Assembly: GCA_003864495.1 (NCBI GenBank)
Contig: ML133493.1
Location: 131,820-195,819, forward strand
Reading direction: 5' to 3'
Length of the DNA stretch: 64,000 nucleotides
DNA from: Nemopilema nomurai
Lineage: Eukaryota; Cnidaria; Scyphozoa; Rhizostomeae; Rhizostomatidae
The notes under the pieces are model-generated. The model did not search any database, was not told the DNA's origin, and was given only the letters and a program-made list of their open reading frames with translations. Both the position numbers and the translations under genes were made by a program. Positions 12,724 to 24,627 of the stretch are shown here, piece after piece (position 1 is the first letter of the stretch; the number at the start of each line of letters is the position of its first letter).

Positions 12724-13192
12724 TGCATGCCCAAGCATTATTAGTAAGACTACAGCAGTAAGACTACAACTATATCAAAATATGCTTAATGAACATTTAT
12801 AGTTATTATTTATAATCAAAATATTTTATACAATAGAAATTCTTTAGTAGTGTAAACATTCAAGCAGGTCTTGATCGACCTCTCACGACTTAGATTAAGG
12901 AATGTAATTCCTGATACAATCGTAAGAAAACTCATACTTTCTTACAGCAAACAAATTTTTCTTTCAGTAATGTGAAAAAAGACTAATTGTACTGTATTAG
13001 CACTTAAATAAATGTTTAGAGTATCTTGATGATAAAAACGACTTGATATGACGGTCCAAACAGCCTGATAATAACGTTTTGTTGGTTGTAGTATTTGTCA
13101 TACATTTCGAAGAGCAAAGTAACTAATCACCAGAACTCCATGGTCGCCTAAATCTCTATGAAAGATATGACATTTTTAAAATTGTGGTCAAT
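12724..13192. other. No gene recognised
   Basis: AT-rich sequence with no recognisable feature on either strand. Confidence 0.5.
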
Positions 13193-13486
13193 TCATATTT
13201 CACTAAATGAACAACATATTACACACGATTGAAAATTATAAGGGTTATCATACATTGCAACGTAAACCTTCTCATCCTTCTTCAAACGCAGCACTTCAAT
13301 AAAATGACTGTCCATTAGCAGCATTTCTTTGTTTGTGAGCTGTGCCAGCGCAATCATTGACGATGGGCTCAACAGTGATACATCCCAGAGGCGGATCCAG
13401 AGTGAGTTCCTAGATGCTCGGAACTCAGTCAGCTTTTCAGAGTCAATGTATAGAAAGATTGATATAAGATAAATACATTTCAGCAA
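13193..13486 (-). CDS. Possible exon fragment, C1q/TNF-like tail (weak)
   Basis: A 97-codon minus-strand ORF ends with EVLRLKKDEKVYVAMYDN and a short FS-containing tail before the stop. This resembles the last beta strands of C1q/TNF-fold domains (hydrophobic, K-x-G-D-x-V-x-V, then a FSGF-type end), but the glycine positions are replaced and the preceding strands are not recognisable. A second minus ORF (13493-13714) lies just upstream without a clear splice junction. It could be an exon of an unseen gene, a gene fragment, or chance. Confidence 0.25.
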   Translation of the reverse strand: MLKCIYLISIFLYIDSEKLTEFRASRNSLWIRLWDVSLLSPSSMIALAQLTNKEMLLMDSHFIEVLRLKKDEKVYVAMYDNPYNFQSCVICCSFSEI

Positions 13487-13755
13487 AAGAATCTAGCAAA
13501 ACATCTGACAATGTACAGTCAGCTCCTTGAAAGCACTGAATAGTGCTTTGATACTTGTTTCGCCTGAATCGCCCTTCTTGTCTTCTCTCCTATCCTCCTC
13601 CCTAATCGAAATGAAAGCCGCCCATCTTTGGCAGCGATTTCTCTGCCACTGCAGGGAAAAAACAATACCTAGAACACGGAAATGAAAGTTTCGGGCCTCG
13701 GAAGTGAGTTGCATAAAACAATGAAAATATAATTTGGAACGCGGATGGAACTCAG

Positions 13756-14132
13756 ACCCCGTCTACATGGATGCGTTTTCAAAAAGTTGCGTTTTCAGAT
13801 GAATGTTAAAGAAAGATTCATTTGATACAAAGCTATTAAATTTGACAACAACGAAAAAATGGCAGCTAATTTTTCCTCCATGATGAAATTTAGCGCCAAC
13901 TTGAACATTGCAAATTGTTGTTGCTGTTGCACCGTTTTCAAATGTTTGCGTTTTTGGTGTCTACACAAATAGCGTTTTCAAAAAGTTGCGTTTTCAAAAG
14001 ATTCCACTTTGGAAAGCGTTTTCAAAAGATTGCGTTTTCAGTCAAAGATCTACCGGTGTCGTGTAGACGGGAGGTGAAAACGCAACGAAATTGTTGCGTT
14101 TTCATTTGAAAACGCATCCGTGTAGACGGGGC
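13756..14132. mobile_element. MITE with CCCCGTCTACAC termini
   Basis: The ends are inverted: the left reads CCCCGTCTACATGGATGCG, the right reads CGCATCCGTGTAGACGGGG. Both sides are flanked by CTCAG (13751-13755 and 14133-14137), a probable 5-bp target duplication. The interior repeats GCGTTTTCA in several copies, mostly on the plus strand. It is non-coding and 377 bp long. The terminal motif resembles that of the larger element starting near 34858. Confidence 0.85.
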
Positions 14133-14262
14133 CTCAGTCAGAACAGCATTTGGAACTCGGAAATGATACCATGTTTGTAAGTAAACAACACAATAATCCA
14201 GCCGTTTATTGGCTGCTTATTGTTTTTGATTGTATACCATCTGACCACGATGCTCTGGCAGC

Positions 14263-14520
14263 TTGTCCAATTTTGAATTCACAATGGCGACCGCAGATGT
14301 AGATATGGCAATCGCATCAGACTTTTGCTACCTTCGCAGCTGTCCAGCAGATTGTTTAAAGATGAAGGCAAAGCTAAATAATATCTTAGATTTATCCAAA
14401 ACTAATTTTAATAGCAGTGAACACGCAGTTCTGCTGCCACGAGATGCTGTTGCAGAGTCTTTCTTAGCAGAGAAAATCGCAAACAGAATCATGCTCTTGG
14501 AACCTGTCTGTTTACTCTAA
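14263..14520 (+). CDS. Hypothetical short ORF
   Basis: An 85-codon ORF whose second ATG (14284) sits in a good start context, ACAATGGCG. It reads MATADVDMAIASDF at the start and has no recognised domain, signal peptide or membrane span. It could be the first exon of a gene or a repeat fragment. No downstream exon was identified. Confidence 0.2.
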   Translation: MSNFEFTMATADVDMAIASDFCYLRSCPADCLKMKAKLNNILDLSKTNFNSSEHAVLLPRDAVAESFLAEKIANRIMLLEPVCLL

Positions 14521-17094
14521 AATTATTGGAACAAAGTACGCACTACTCGTCTAAATTCGTTCTTTGGTGTAATATTTGTATTGAAACTAAAATTGCCAAG
14601 GTTGATAAAATGGTGCTCTTAAAGGGATGTATGAGGTGGGAATACTACATAAAATATATGATGCAAAAACTAACTATAACAGCACCGCGATTGAGCCCCC
14701 CCCTACCTTTTTGCAAAAAATCCAAATGTTGTGTAATAAACTACCAGTAAAGCCTCTTTTTATATGGTTTTAGCCCCTCACTTTTTAGACCCCCACAGCC
14801 CCGCGGTGCCTGTTATGGGCTGATCCAATTACAAATTTGGACTTTACACAGTTGAGCAAAATTGTACATATCTGTTTAAAAAAATGTGTTTGCAATTATA
14901 AGCTTAAAGCGGCTCTATTTCAAGAAATTGTTTTTTTCAATTGCCCCCTCCCAATCTTTGCTTAAACCCTTCATTAATACCTGCTACGAATTATTTAAGC
15001 AATACTATTTAAAAACTTCTGCAATACAAAATGATAGAAAATTAATAATTCTTTATGTAAACAACTTTAGTTTAAAATGGTAAAAGTTGTAAACAACAGG
15101 GAATATATTTTATGCTACAAACTTTGGGTGCCAGAGTCTCCATAATTTTGACACAGAAATATAGTTCGAATCTTCAGGCTCTGGTACCCAATATATATGC
15201 CACAGAACCTCCACCAAGATCAGATAATACCCATGCAGCATTTCGGGAACATGAAGTTATCATATAGTTTAATAATTCTGCCATGTTGTTAAATTTGCAC
15301 TTTAACGAATAAGGCGTGGATAAAATTTTTTACCACACCTTTTCGGAACAGATTTTTCTCTGGATCCGCCAGCTTATTCTTAGCTACAAATCTTTATTCC
15401 CCCATTTTCAAAGTTGCCAATAAGGTTCTTGATCTTCTCGAGATTAATTTACATCTTCAAATCTTTCGATTACAGAACGAGCGCTTCTCCGGTACGAAAT
15501 TTTACTGGAAATGAGGGCAACTTTCCAAGGTCTTACAGGGTAGAGCAAAAACCATACTGTGCCTCGATAACCCTTTGTTATGGTACAATCTATATGGCAT
15601 CGTTCGCATCGATTTTCCCACGGTCGCATTCTCGGCAAATCGCATATCGTTGATCGACTCTCCTATACAATTCTTCCGGCCGCAAAAATATTGTCAGAAA
15701 AGTCGGAAAATCCTAAATTAGTCAGGAAATTTCAATAATTTGACAAAATGTAAGATTTTTGTCGATCCTGTCCAAAAGGTTACATTGGAAAATAGGAAAT
15801 ACAAAAATAGAATACACTGTCGGAAAATAGGACATGCTCAATCCTTCTTACTTATTTTCACTACAGTATTTATCGGAATCTTCGCATTGCTGAAATTTGT
15901 AAAGGAAATTGACGCTCTGGTCTCTGTAATTTCATATACTCCCATTTCCGACCGCTGATAGGTCCAATACATTATGTTAAGATAGCCTTAAATCAAGAGG
16001 AAGTAAACTAGCATTGCGAAAAGACTCGTCAGATCATTAAACAAAGTGATGTTGCGTCAAAAATCCATCTGTTTTACATAGTTAAGGCTCAGCGTGGAGC
16101 ATTATATCAGTTCATAGCCCTAGATTTCAACAAGAATTAAAGACTAGTTTATCTGGCAGCGTTCTGGTGCATCGTCCGTGGCATCTGTTCTTGTTTCTGT
16201 GTTTTTAACTTTTATAAAGTCGAAGCGTAGGAAGATCGAATGTGGAATATGCAAATGACCTTCGACAGTGACTATCGAACTGGCCACAACAATAAATACC
16301 ACGAAGACAAAGTTAAGAAGCACCAACACATTCCATATAAAGACGCACCATCTACGATTCAAAATCCATTGCAGTTTCAGGTAAATGTCAAATAATTGAA
16401 ACTATTTTTAGAATTAAAACCATTGTTTATAAATCTAAAAGTACAACACAAACAAGTACAACGGGGAATTTCTCAATGAAACACTTCTCAATGAAACACT
16501 TCTCAATGGGACACGTGCATAACACATAATGTAAAGAATGGACCCAGCTCCCCGAAGGGGGGAGTACTCCCATTATGGCCTAACAGGGGGTCCAGTCAGG
16601 GTCGAAGAGGGCCAAGTGGTAGTACTTTTTGACAATGACCCTCAAATGGTAGGATAAGATGCTGCTTGAGTAACAGTTTATATATCATAGTATCATTTAA
16701 ATGAAAGCTTTTTTTGTACGTTATATCTATTTAAAGTTTAGCATAAATAAGTGCAAAGTAATTGTGATGGGTTTTAAAATTGCCTAGAAAAGAAACTTTT
16801 TGCTATAAACACTAGCGTGATAATCTATTGTCAAGTATAACGAGGTTTGTAGGGTATAAACTAATAACTTGTTGTAGTTTTGTTCTAGCGATTTATATTT
16901 GGTAAGTTTTGCTAGAATATAGGCTATTGTTGAACTTGAAGGTGTATTACGAAAATCAGTTGTTTCAGGCAATTTAAAAGTTCCTTTTCGCTTATAATTT
17001 GTTTGATGTGATTTATTTGGCTTTACAGACTCATTCGTTATATTGTAGTATCAAGAGTTGCAGTATATGCAGCATGGGTAGTTTAAACAGTCTT
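14521..17094. other. No gene recognised; repeat fragments
   Basis: AT-rich DNA with GC-rich islands that look like transposon ends (around 14690-14830 and 16545-16640). Short ORFs at 15414-15653, 15740-15958 and 16144-16362 show no domain. No tRNA or snRNA gene was found. Confidence 0.45.
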
Positions 17095-19493
17095 TAAAGT
17101 GCATATGACACGAAAAAATTTTTTTTTACCGTCTTACTAAATCGAGTACGCTGATTACGAAAATAACTTAAAATTTTCGAAAGACGTGTACTTTCTAGTT
17201 ACAGCTGTTTCAAAGTCGATTTTTTGCTTCAAAATCTGTCATAAGGGATTGGATCGATTTGACAGGAAGTGACGTAAAGTAGTTGTGTTAGTGAAAAGTT
17301 TAATTGCTTTCTAACAAGAAACTCTACGGCAGAGTTTTACTTGCGACTATGTTATCCTGTCGGAGAGCGAATGCTAGAGCTCCATGGCTTGAATTTGAAG
17401 AAAGTGAAGAAGAAGAGCTTATAGGTGCTACTGGTGGGCTTTTTTACCATACCAGAACAAACAACTCGTTTCGTCTGGGGAAAATTCGGAGCGGAGCCAG
17501 GCGAAGCTGGCACGGCGATCGAAAGGGACCAGGCAGAAGATCAGGATGGAATACGGTCTTCCCAACTGCATGATCGACGGCGAGGAATTATTCCTCTAAA
17601 TGAATGGTTAGTAGGATAAATCGTCATTGAGTTTTAAAGTTAGAAATTCCGTATTCGCTTTGCATCGTGGCTGTTTCAGGTACCATAGCCTGATAAAAGT
17701 TTTCCAAAAGAGGCCTAGCCTAGGCTGATGAGTTTTGTGGGCAAAGTTAAAATATGACTTGCCAAAACGAAAACGGCCATGGGTTGGTTTATATTTTGAT
17801 TGTTATTAATTTTTAGGTGTGTGTGTGGTGAGTGTCAAACTGGGCTTCTTGTTGGTGCAAGGGAGTACCGATGCTGCCACGAAGTCCATGCGGTGTATTG
17901 GGAAGCTTGATTTTGAGGGCATAATGGACCGAGTGTATATTGAATCCAAGAATCACGCTATTCTTGGTCAGGCTCATCAAGTTGAACGGAGTCGCTTATC
18001 TGGCTTTCTGTGTCTAATATTACAGTTCAAGTGGATGCAACATCGGATAAACTTGTCGCCTCAGTAGTCGATGGTCTCTCATCAATGTTTGTTTCTTTTA
18101 TGAGCTGTAGAGGATATTTCGTACTGGTTTTTAACAAATACTTGTGAATCACGTTTAACTAACAATAAAATTTAAAATGTTAAAGCTATGCAATGAAAAT
18201 AATAAAGAGAAAGAATTAAATATGTACACATGTTTTGTTTATTGTTAATCAATTTTCTTCTGTTTGCATCTGTACACCATAGAAGTTTTACTCAAATATT
18301 TCAAACAATACGGGAGATATTGAATTAGTTTGATTATGTATTGCAATGATTTTAGAAAGTTATCAAACGAACTGAAAAATTAACATCTGGGTTATTTTGA
18401 TGTACAAAATGCTGACAGTGATATTGGTGAGGCAAGGAGTACCTAATGTAGTAGATTGTCCAGTTACCAGGAACTTGTAGTATCTGTCAAGGCCTTCAGA
18501 AGCGGGAGTCTGAAGCCCCCAATACTATATATGCCTTAAAATAGTGTACTGGCGGGGAAGCAATACATAGGCAGACCCCAAAATGAATTTCGTTCTGACG
18601 ACACTGCCTGGTTTGTTATGAATTCTCCGACTGCCCTTGATGTGAATGTTCAATTTTGATTTTCTAAACATCGTGCCAAAAGTTTTCTTGGATACACATA
18701 AATAGTTTGTAAAAAAAACTCTCTACGAAGGGAGTTCACAACGCCTGATACAGAAATTAAGCACTGCGCATTCACATATAAAGTATTATGTGGGTGCCCC
18801 GTGGTTTATGTGGCATCATCGATAACGTACTTCAGGTGTTAAACAATAGGTATTTGATAGGCAGTTATCCAAAACAATAGCAAACATATTACTCACCTTG
18901 AGCTTTTGAGCTCTTCGTCTTGTTTTGGTTTGTGAACTGAAGGAAAGCATCTCGTCGAAGAAATGTTTTGGTGTTTTAGGTGTCAAAACCAGGTATCGAG
19001 GAGAACGTACACAAAAAATCGGTTGGAAGAAAGTGCTCTGAGCAAAGAAACGGTCCCATCGAGTAAGATGATGGCTCGAAATCTTTACGATACAATTTTA
19101 TTTACTGCACCAACATCTTTCCTATCTTTTCGACTTTTTGTAACTTGTGCAAAGTTATACCATGCGTCGAGCTTCTGTTAGTGCAGCAGTTTTCCAACGT
19201 TGCTAGAGTAATAATCATGCAAAAAACCCTCTGGGGGACAACAGTTGTGCATCACATAGTGAAACCATACAGCAGCTCAGTTCTTTCGTAGGATACACAA
19301 CCAATTTACGTCACAGAGGTCACTTGACCGCCTGCACAACCGCGTTTTTCTTATGACACATTTTAGCCAAAGTGGGTGTCAGAAAACCCCGATTTTCGAG
19401 AAAAGAACGTCGAAAATGAAAAATCGAAGTTCACCATCGTTTCTAGCGATGTTTATTTTGGCGAATTTAAATTTTCGTGTCATATGCACTTTA
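17095..19493. mobile_element. 2.4-kb element with short terminal inverted repeats
   Basis: The left end, TAAAGTGCATATGACACG at 17095, and the right end, its exact reverse complement finishing at 19493, form a 22-bp inverted repeat followed by AAAA/TTTT. The interior holds a decayed two-exon gene with a P2X7-like cysteine domain. No clear target duplication: the flanks are CTT on the left and GGA on the right. No transposase was recognised, so it may be non-autonomous or have lost it. Confidence 0.65.
17349..17910 (+). pseudogene. P2X7-like C-terminal cysteine-domain protein, broken
   Basis: The first part begins near 17349 (LSCRRANARAPWLEFEES), shifts frame in a T-run near 17440, and ends IIPLNEW. 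A GT donor follows at 17606 (TG|GTTAGT). The second exon begins after TTTTTAG at 17817 with W/CVCGECQTG, then LLVGAREYRCCHEVHAV. The WCxCGxC...CC spacing matches the cytoplasmic zinc/ballast domain of P2X7 receptors, which occurs in many multicopy genes of cnidarians and other invertebrates without the channel. Stops soon after CHEV end it. The splice phase (2 nt + 1 nt) joins exactly at the tryptophan codon. Confidence 0.6.
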
Positions 19494-20596
19494 GGAATGT
19501 ATTGAGAAAAATTTGTCGGAAAAATCATAGTTTTATCGGAAAATTTTTGAGCTTTCCCCCCCCAAAAAATACCTCTCACTGCGCCCCTGGGGAAGGGGGC
19601 TGTTTTAGGACTCAATAACCATGTCAGAGCAAGTTTACGAGCACATTGCGATCTTTAAGATTTATCACACGTGTTTCAGTAATATTTTACCATTTTGAGA
19701 AATCTGGAAAATTGACATTCTTACGTGCGAACGAAGCGATGCGGTCTTTATAAGAAAAATCCGATTTTTCTCGGAAATGTAAAAAATTATTCTCGGTTCA
19801 ATCGGCTGGGAAATAACAAAAACTAACTCCGTTTATATCTAATTGTCCCATAAATTAAAGATATACCTGCTTCCGTTGGTGGACATGAAAAGTCCGGAGA
19901 GGTACCATGTTTTGCTAGATGTCATATATTTAGTAGAGCGTCCCCTGACCCTAAGCGACCTGTGATTCGTTGATGCGGTCAAAAAATCCTCCACGTATAT
20001 GACACGAGGTTAATAGATTATCCTAATCGGATTCTTCACCTTCACCCTAGAAAAACCACTTCCAGTTGAACCGGTTTTCCCGCTAATACCAAAGCTATTT
20101 CTAGTAAAAACGGTTTTTTCCTTAAATGAAAACTTCTTCTGGTCAAACCAGCTTTTCCGGCTTATTGTAATTGGCGAAATTTCGCCAAGAAATCCTTCCC
20201 CTATTGCTATAAATCTTGCAGAAACAAGTTCTTTGCGATAAACAACACACCTCGAATTTACACTTTATGGCTGCCCCAACGTATAATTGTCCAATTCAGG
20301 AATTCTTTTTCTCAGTCTAAAACAATGGCGGCCATGCTTTCCGTGTGTTTCATACGCGCGGCAAGATGCCAACTGGGATGGTGAAACAACGATCGCCATG
20401 ACCTAGTCAAAAACAATTGAACATTCACAAACTTTCGAATCGCTATTCTGGAAGTAGGAAGTGAACAAAAGATACACAACTTGAAATTGTCATTTGCAGA
20501 ACCTAAGAACTGTCGATTTTCAATGTTGTTCTACCTTTTAAGGAAGCCACAGGGCTTCGCTACTAGCCTATTAAAAAAGTTTATCAATGCTGAAAT
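19494..20596. other. No gene recognised
   Basis: Mixed AT-rich sequence with a C-rich transposon-like patch near 19555-19605. No ORF with a recognisable domain and no RNA gene. Confidence 0.5.
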
Positions 20597-20789
20597 TAGA
20601 GACGCCGGAGCCAAGATAGGGTAAGGGGGGGGGGCAAAAAAATCAAAAGGGCATTTTCATTGGTTAGATTTACGTTTGCCTGTGCAGTAAGGTTACCCTT
20701 ACGATATTTTGGCGTATGCCACGCCTGCTAGTATGAGCAGCCAATAAAAAGCCAATGTTGAAAACTACTTTCAATTTTTAACACAACCA

Positions 20790-23270
20790 AAAATAAGAAT
20801 GTACTTGTTCGCTTTATTGTTAAAATTTTCCGAAGTAATTCAATCTCATTTTTCTTTTCTGCAAATTCCATAGCAACAGATTTGATATTCACTCAGTCCA
20901 TATCTTCTTTCTGGATGTTTGCAAACATGACCTGATTTAAATGATTTGCGCCAGTTCAAGCACGTAGCCATGTTTTAATCGCCGCATGGCACTGAATGTT
21001 CGCTCACATGATGCTGAACTGAGTGGAACTGTGTAATACAGTTGGACCATTTTGTGTACTTCTGTGCACTGAATCTTTGTGGATGGTATAGAATTGAAGT
21101 CCTCTGCTATGGTGGATATTCTTGTCACAGAAGTGATTTTCTGTATTAATCGCCGCATGGCACTTAATGTTCGCTCACATGATGTGAACTGAGTGGAACT
21201 GTGTAATACAGTTGGACCATTTTGTGTACTTCTGTGCACTGAATCTTTGTGGATGGTATAGAATTGAAGTCCTCTGCTATGATGGATATTCTTGTCACGG
21301 AAGTGATTTTCTGTTTTCGATCGCCGCATGGCACTGAATGTTCGCTCACATGATGTTGAACTGAGTGGAACTGTGTAATACAGTTGGACCATTTTGTGTA
21401 CTTCTGTGCACTGAATCTTTGTGGATGGTATAGAATTGAAGTCCTCTGCTATGATGGATATTCTTGTCACGGAAGTGATTTTCTGTTTTCGATCGCCGCA
21501 TGGCACTGAATGTTCGCTCACATGATGTTGAACTGAGTGGAACTGTGTAATACAGTTGGACCATTTTGTGTACTTCTGTGCACTGAATCTTTGTGGATGG
21601 TATAGAATTGAAGTCCTCTGCTATGATGGATATTCTTGTCACGGAAGTGATTTTCTGTTTTCGATCGCCGCATGGCACTGAATGTTCGCTCACATGATGT
21701 TGAACTGAGTGGAACTGTGTAATACAGTTGGACCATTTTGTGTACTTCTGTGCACTGAATCTTTGTGGATGGTATAGAATTGAAGTCCTCTGCTATGATG
21801 GATATTCTTGTCACGGAAGTGATTTTCTGTTTTCGATCGCCGCATGGCACTGAATGTTCGCTCACATGATGTTGAACTGAGTGGAACTGTGTAATACAGT
21901 TGGACCATTTTGTGTACTTCTGTGCACTGAATCTTTGTGGATGGTATAGAATTGAAGTCCTCTGCTATGATGGATATTCTTGTCACGGAAGTGATTTTCT
22001 GTTTTCGATCGCCGCATGGCACTGAATGTTCGCTCACATGATGCTGAACTGAGTGGAACTATGTAATACAGTTGGACCATTTTGTGTACTTCTGTGCACT
22101 GAATCTTTGTGGATGGTATAGACTTCTTAACTCTTATAGCCGCTTTAAAACACGTCGTACAGAATATAAAGCGTAGTCTACAGAAATGTCTATTGCTTGA
22201 AGTTCCCTCGGAAGCTTTTCTAGCAAGCTGAGAATCTTGCTAGTTGAATTTAGATTGAAAAGGACATCCAGGGAAGAAAATGCACGTTTGAGTATTCCTT
22301 TTATTTTGACTGCAGTCTTTAGGAATGGAAAATCTTTCCTCATATCTTCTAAAGTGTTCTGCAACTCAGAAAATTTAGCAAAGACAATATCCGCAGCTTT
22401 CACTCTCGTTTTCCATCTTGTTGCTGACAGATTTTGTAGGCGAAGGACTTTGCAATCTTCAGTTTCTTGTTCATAACTAAAATCATTTTGGATTCTTTTT
22501 TAACAGCAAAATGCGCTTTGGGTATGCACAAACAATTGCAAATAGCGATTGACATGAATCAAGAGAAGACGACAGCAAGTTGCTGTTCTTGGTTATATCT
22601 TTAACAATGAGCTCATTACAGTGAGCAAACAATGGACGTAAATAGCATTTGGAGCTACTTTTGCCTTTAGCTTTTGTGACAAAGATTTCATTGCCGCTGC
22701 CCCATCGATCCCCATTGCAGCCATTTTTATGCCATTCAAAGAAGTTCTAATCAGGATACCTTTTTTGTACCCAAGTAGCGCACCAGAAGAGAGACCATCT
22801 GAGCATTCCTAAATACCTACAAAATTTACAGAGACCTCATACTCTTCATTGCACGTTCTTAGGGAAAAGGAAAGTTGCTTTTTTTTGGGGGGGGGGGGGG
22901 GGACATCTGATGATTCATCTGCGAGAATAGCAAAAACACTTTTTTCTTGGGTCGCATTTAATCGTTCTCTACAGGCATATGAAACTAGCTTTTCTTTCTG
23001 CTCATCTCAAATGTCATGTGCACTCACATAGTGATTTTTGTTCAAGAGAATTTTGAGGTCTTCGTCCTGGATAGCTTTATCAAAATTCAACTGATATATA
23101 TTTGATTCGGCGTCTGTTTTTCCTCGAATTGCAACCCCTAGACGTAAAAGAATCTTGATTGGTTGAAGATGCGAGGTTAGTCCTTGCTGGCTAAGACGCT
23201 ATTTATCAAGCTGCATAGAGTTGAAAGTTTGTGCAACAGAGTGTTCTCCTCTTTCCTATGTTAGTGAGAA
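20790..23270 (-). pseudogene. hAT transposase (DUF4371 type), decayed
   Basis: Minus-strand frames read in order: LLRLGVAIRGKTDAESN near 23130, FAILADESSDV near 22920, GIDGAAAMKSLSQKLKAKV near 22700, the stretch KAADIVFAKFSELQNTLEDM from 22403, then the hAT dimerisation block YYTVPLSSASCERTFSAMRR near 21000 and a tail ANHLNQVMFANIQKED near 20930. This is the order in ZBED/DUF4371-type hAT transposases: catalytic core, then the C-terminal dimerisation region. Stops, frameshifts and a poly-G tract at 22887-22902 disable it. The C-terminal block is amplified seven times. Confidence 0.85.
20978..22122 (-). repeat. 172-bp tandem repeat, 7 copies, inside hAT transposase
   Basis: The block containing CCGCATGGCACTGAATGTTC recurs at about 172-bp spacing near 20982, 21152, 21325, 21497, 21669, 21841 and 22013. 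Copies 3-6 are virtually identical. Each encodes the hAT C-terminal block plus an AEDFNSIPSTKIQCTEVHKM-like segment. Because 172 is not a multiple of 3, successive copies are read in successive frames, and open frames cross junctions. The first and last copies keep variants (GATGCTGAAC) lost in the middle. Confidence 0.97.
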
Positions 23271-23393
23271 AAAACATCTTAAAAGCTGCAGTTTTCTTTA
23301 AAAGGGCACATATGCCCCGTGCCCCTCCTGGCAAAAGGCAAAGGGGCGCTGCATCCCCCCCCTCATGCCCCCCCCCCTGCTCCGTCGTTTCTG

Positions 23394-23811
23394 ACTGAAA
23401 TCAATAGTTTTCAAATTAAGTCTTTCTATGGCTGGAAATTTTGGAAGTTGACTTCCTCACTTGATATTTACTTGGGCCTTCAACTATAAGACGAGCAAGT
23501 GCTCCATCTTGTGTTTTTCGTCAATTTTTCGTGGGTCAAATCCAAAACCTTACAGTACACGAAAAAAGTACTAAGAAACTCTTCGAAAAGGCGTGGGTAG
23601 AGGCTGATCGCTTACGATCGTATTAGACATACTTGAATTTGTAATCAGCATCCATTTCACACCTTCGTTTTGAAAAGCTCAAGACAAACTTTGTCTACAT
23701 GGAGTGTGATTTAGCATAGACATGTTCACCTTGATAAAATGACGAGCATTTCCGTTGAGCCGAAACATCCAGCAAAGTTTCGTTCTTTTGCTTTTTCTTC
23801 ATAATCAACTT
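23394..23811. other. No gene recognised
   Basis: Nothing identifiable beyond the right target duplication of the hAT element. Confidence 0.5.
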
Positions 23812-24093
23812 TTAAAACAACATGACACAATGGTCACAATACAATGGCTCTGAATATAGACTAACGTGTGAATCGGACACATAGGGAAAACAGACAGCTG
23901 GTTCATAAATTGGCTCAAAAAGATTGTTTTCTTGATAGCCGTCAAAGATGTTGGCAATGGCCAGTCCCAAAGGCCCACCCATTGTCGCGTAGCTTGCGCT
24001 GTTTCTTGCTATTGGGAAGTTTCCATTGGCCTTTAGGAGAGCATGTTCTGCTTCATGGAGCAAAAGGTGAAAAACGCAAAGGACTGCCTGCAA
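23812..24093 (-). pseudogene. Reverse transcriptase palm fragment, Penelope-like
   Basis: The minus-strand frame reads ATMGGPLGLAIANIFDGYQE, then PAVCFPYVSDSHV. This matches the RT block MGxPLGxxxANIFxGxxE followed by FxYVDD, with the catalytic YVDD degraded to YVSD. It is a short decayed piece, probably from a Penelope-like element like those at 34.5-40.4 kb. No other domain remains. Confidence 0.65.
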
Positions 24094-24142
24094 CTGACGT
24101 CACTTTGTGATAAAACTGGCGCTGATTAGCATCACAACAAGC

Positions 24143-24560
24143 AGTGGCGGATCCAGACCGGGTTCCAAGGGTTCCGGAACCCTGTCAGATTTTTTTAAGA
24201 AAAAATTCCTTAGATTAGTTATCTAAAAAGACTCCATCACCGATTACCTTCGTGAAGGTTGTCGTGAAAGGTTGATTGCCTTTTACTGGTTCAATATGGA
24301 TTCTAGGTTCCGTATTGGCATGGATTCCTTATACGGCATTATGTAGTCTCTAAATATGGTATTATAAAAGAAAGGAACCCTGTCGTAGCCATGGTGATCT
24401 TTTGTAACGTATTGTATTCCTCTAAAGAAAGGAACCCTGTCGTAGCCATGGCAGCTCATTGTACCATATTGTATTTTGAAAGAAAGGAACCCTGTCGTAG
24501 CCATGGCAATTTATTGTAATAGATTGTTTTAGCCACAAACAAAGGAACCCTCTTTGAACC
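24143..24560. repeat. hAT-like terminus and 56-bp tandem repeats
   Basis: CAGTGGCGGATCCAG at 24143 is a typical hAT-type terminus, the same as in the element starting at 24670. It is followed by about four copies of a ~56-bp repeat (near 24310, 24371, 24427 and 24483); the last three begin AGAAAGGAACCCTGTCGTAG and continue with CCATGG and a T-rich stretch. No matching right end was found, so this may be a truncated or solo end. Confidence 0.65.
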
Positions 24561-24627
24561 CATTTCAGGTTTCCATTCCAAGGTTCTGACCGCTGACCGT
24601 GCGTGCTTCCGTGATCATAATGGCGAC

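Larger units (their letters stand above)
20597..23393 (-). mobile_element. hAT transposon, full length but inactive
   Basis: The ends are inverted: TAGAGACGCCGGAGC on the left, and on the right the reverse complement of CAGAAACGACGGAGC. The flanks are GCTGAAAT (20589-20596) and ACTGAAAT (23394-23401), an 8-bp target duplication with one mismatch, as expected for hAT. The interior encodes a minus-strand hAT transposase with many breaks. G-rich and C-rich runs lie just inside both ends. The 753-bp element at 38010-38762 shares these termini. Confidence 0.9.

Noticed and set aside
15168..15200. AGTTCGAATC as the T-loop of a tRNA
   Set aside because: No matching acceptor or anticodon stem could be placed around it; only the loop-like string is present.
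21164..22080. Several near-identical minus-strand ORFs of 61-115 codons as separate genes
   Set aside because: They are different frames of the same 172-bp tandem unit inside a dead hAT transposase.
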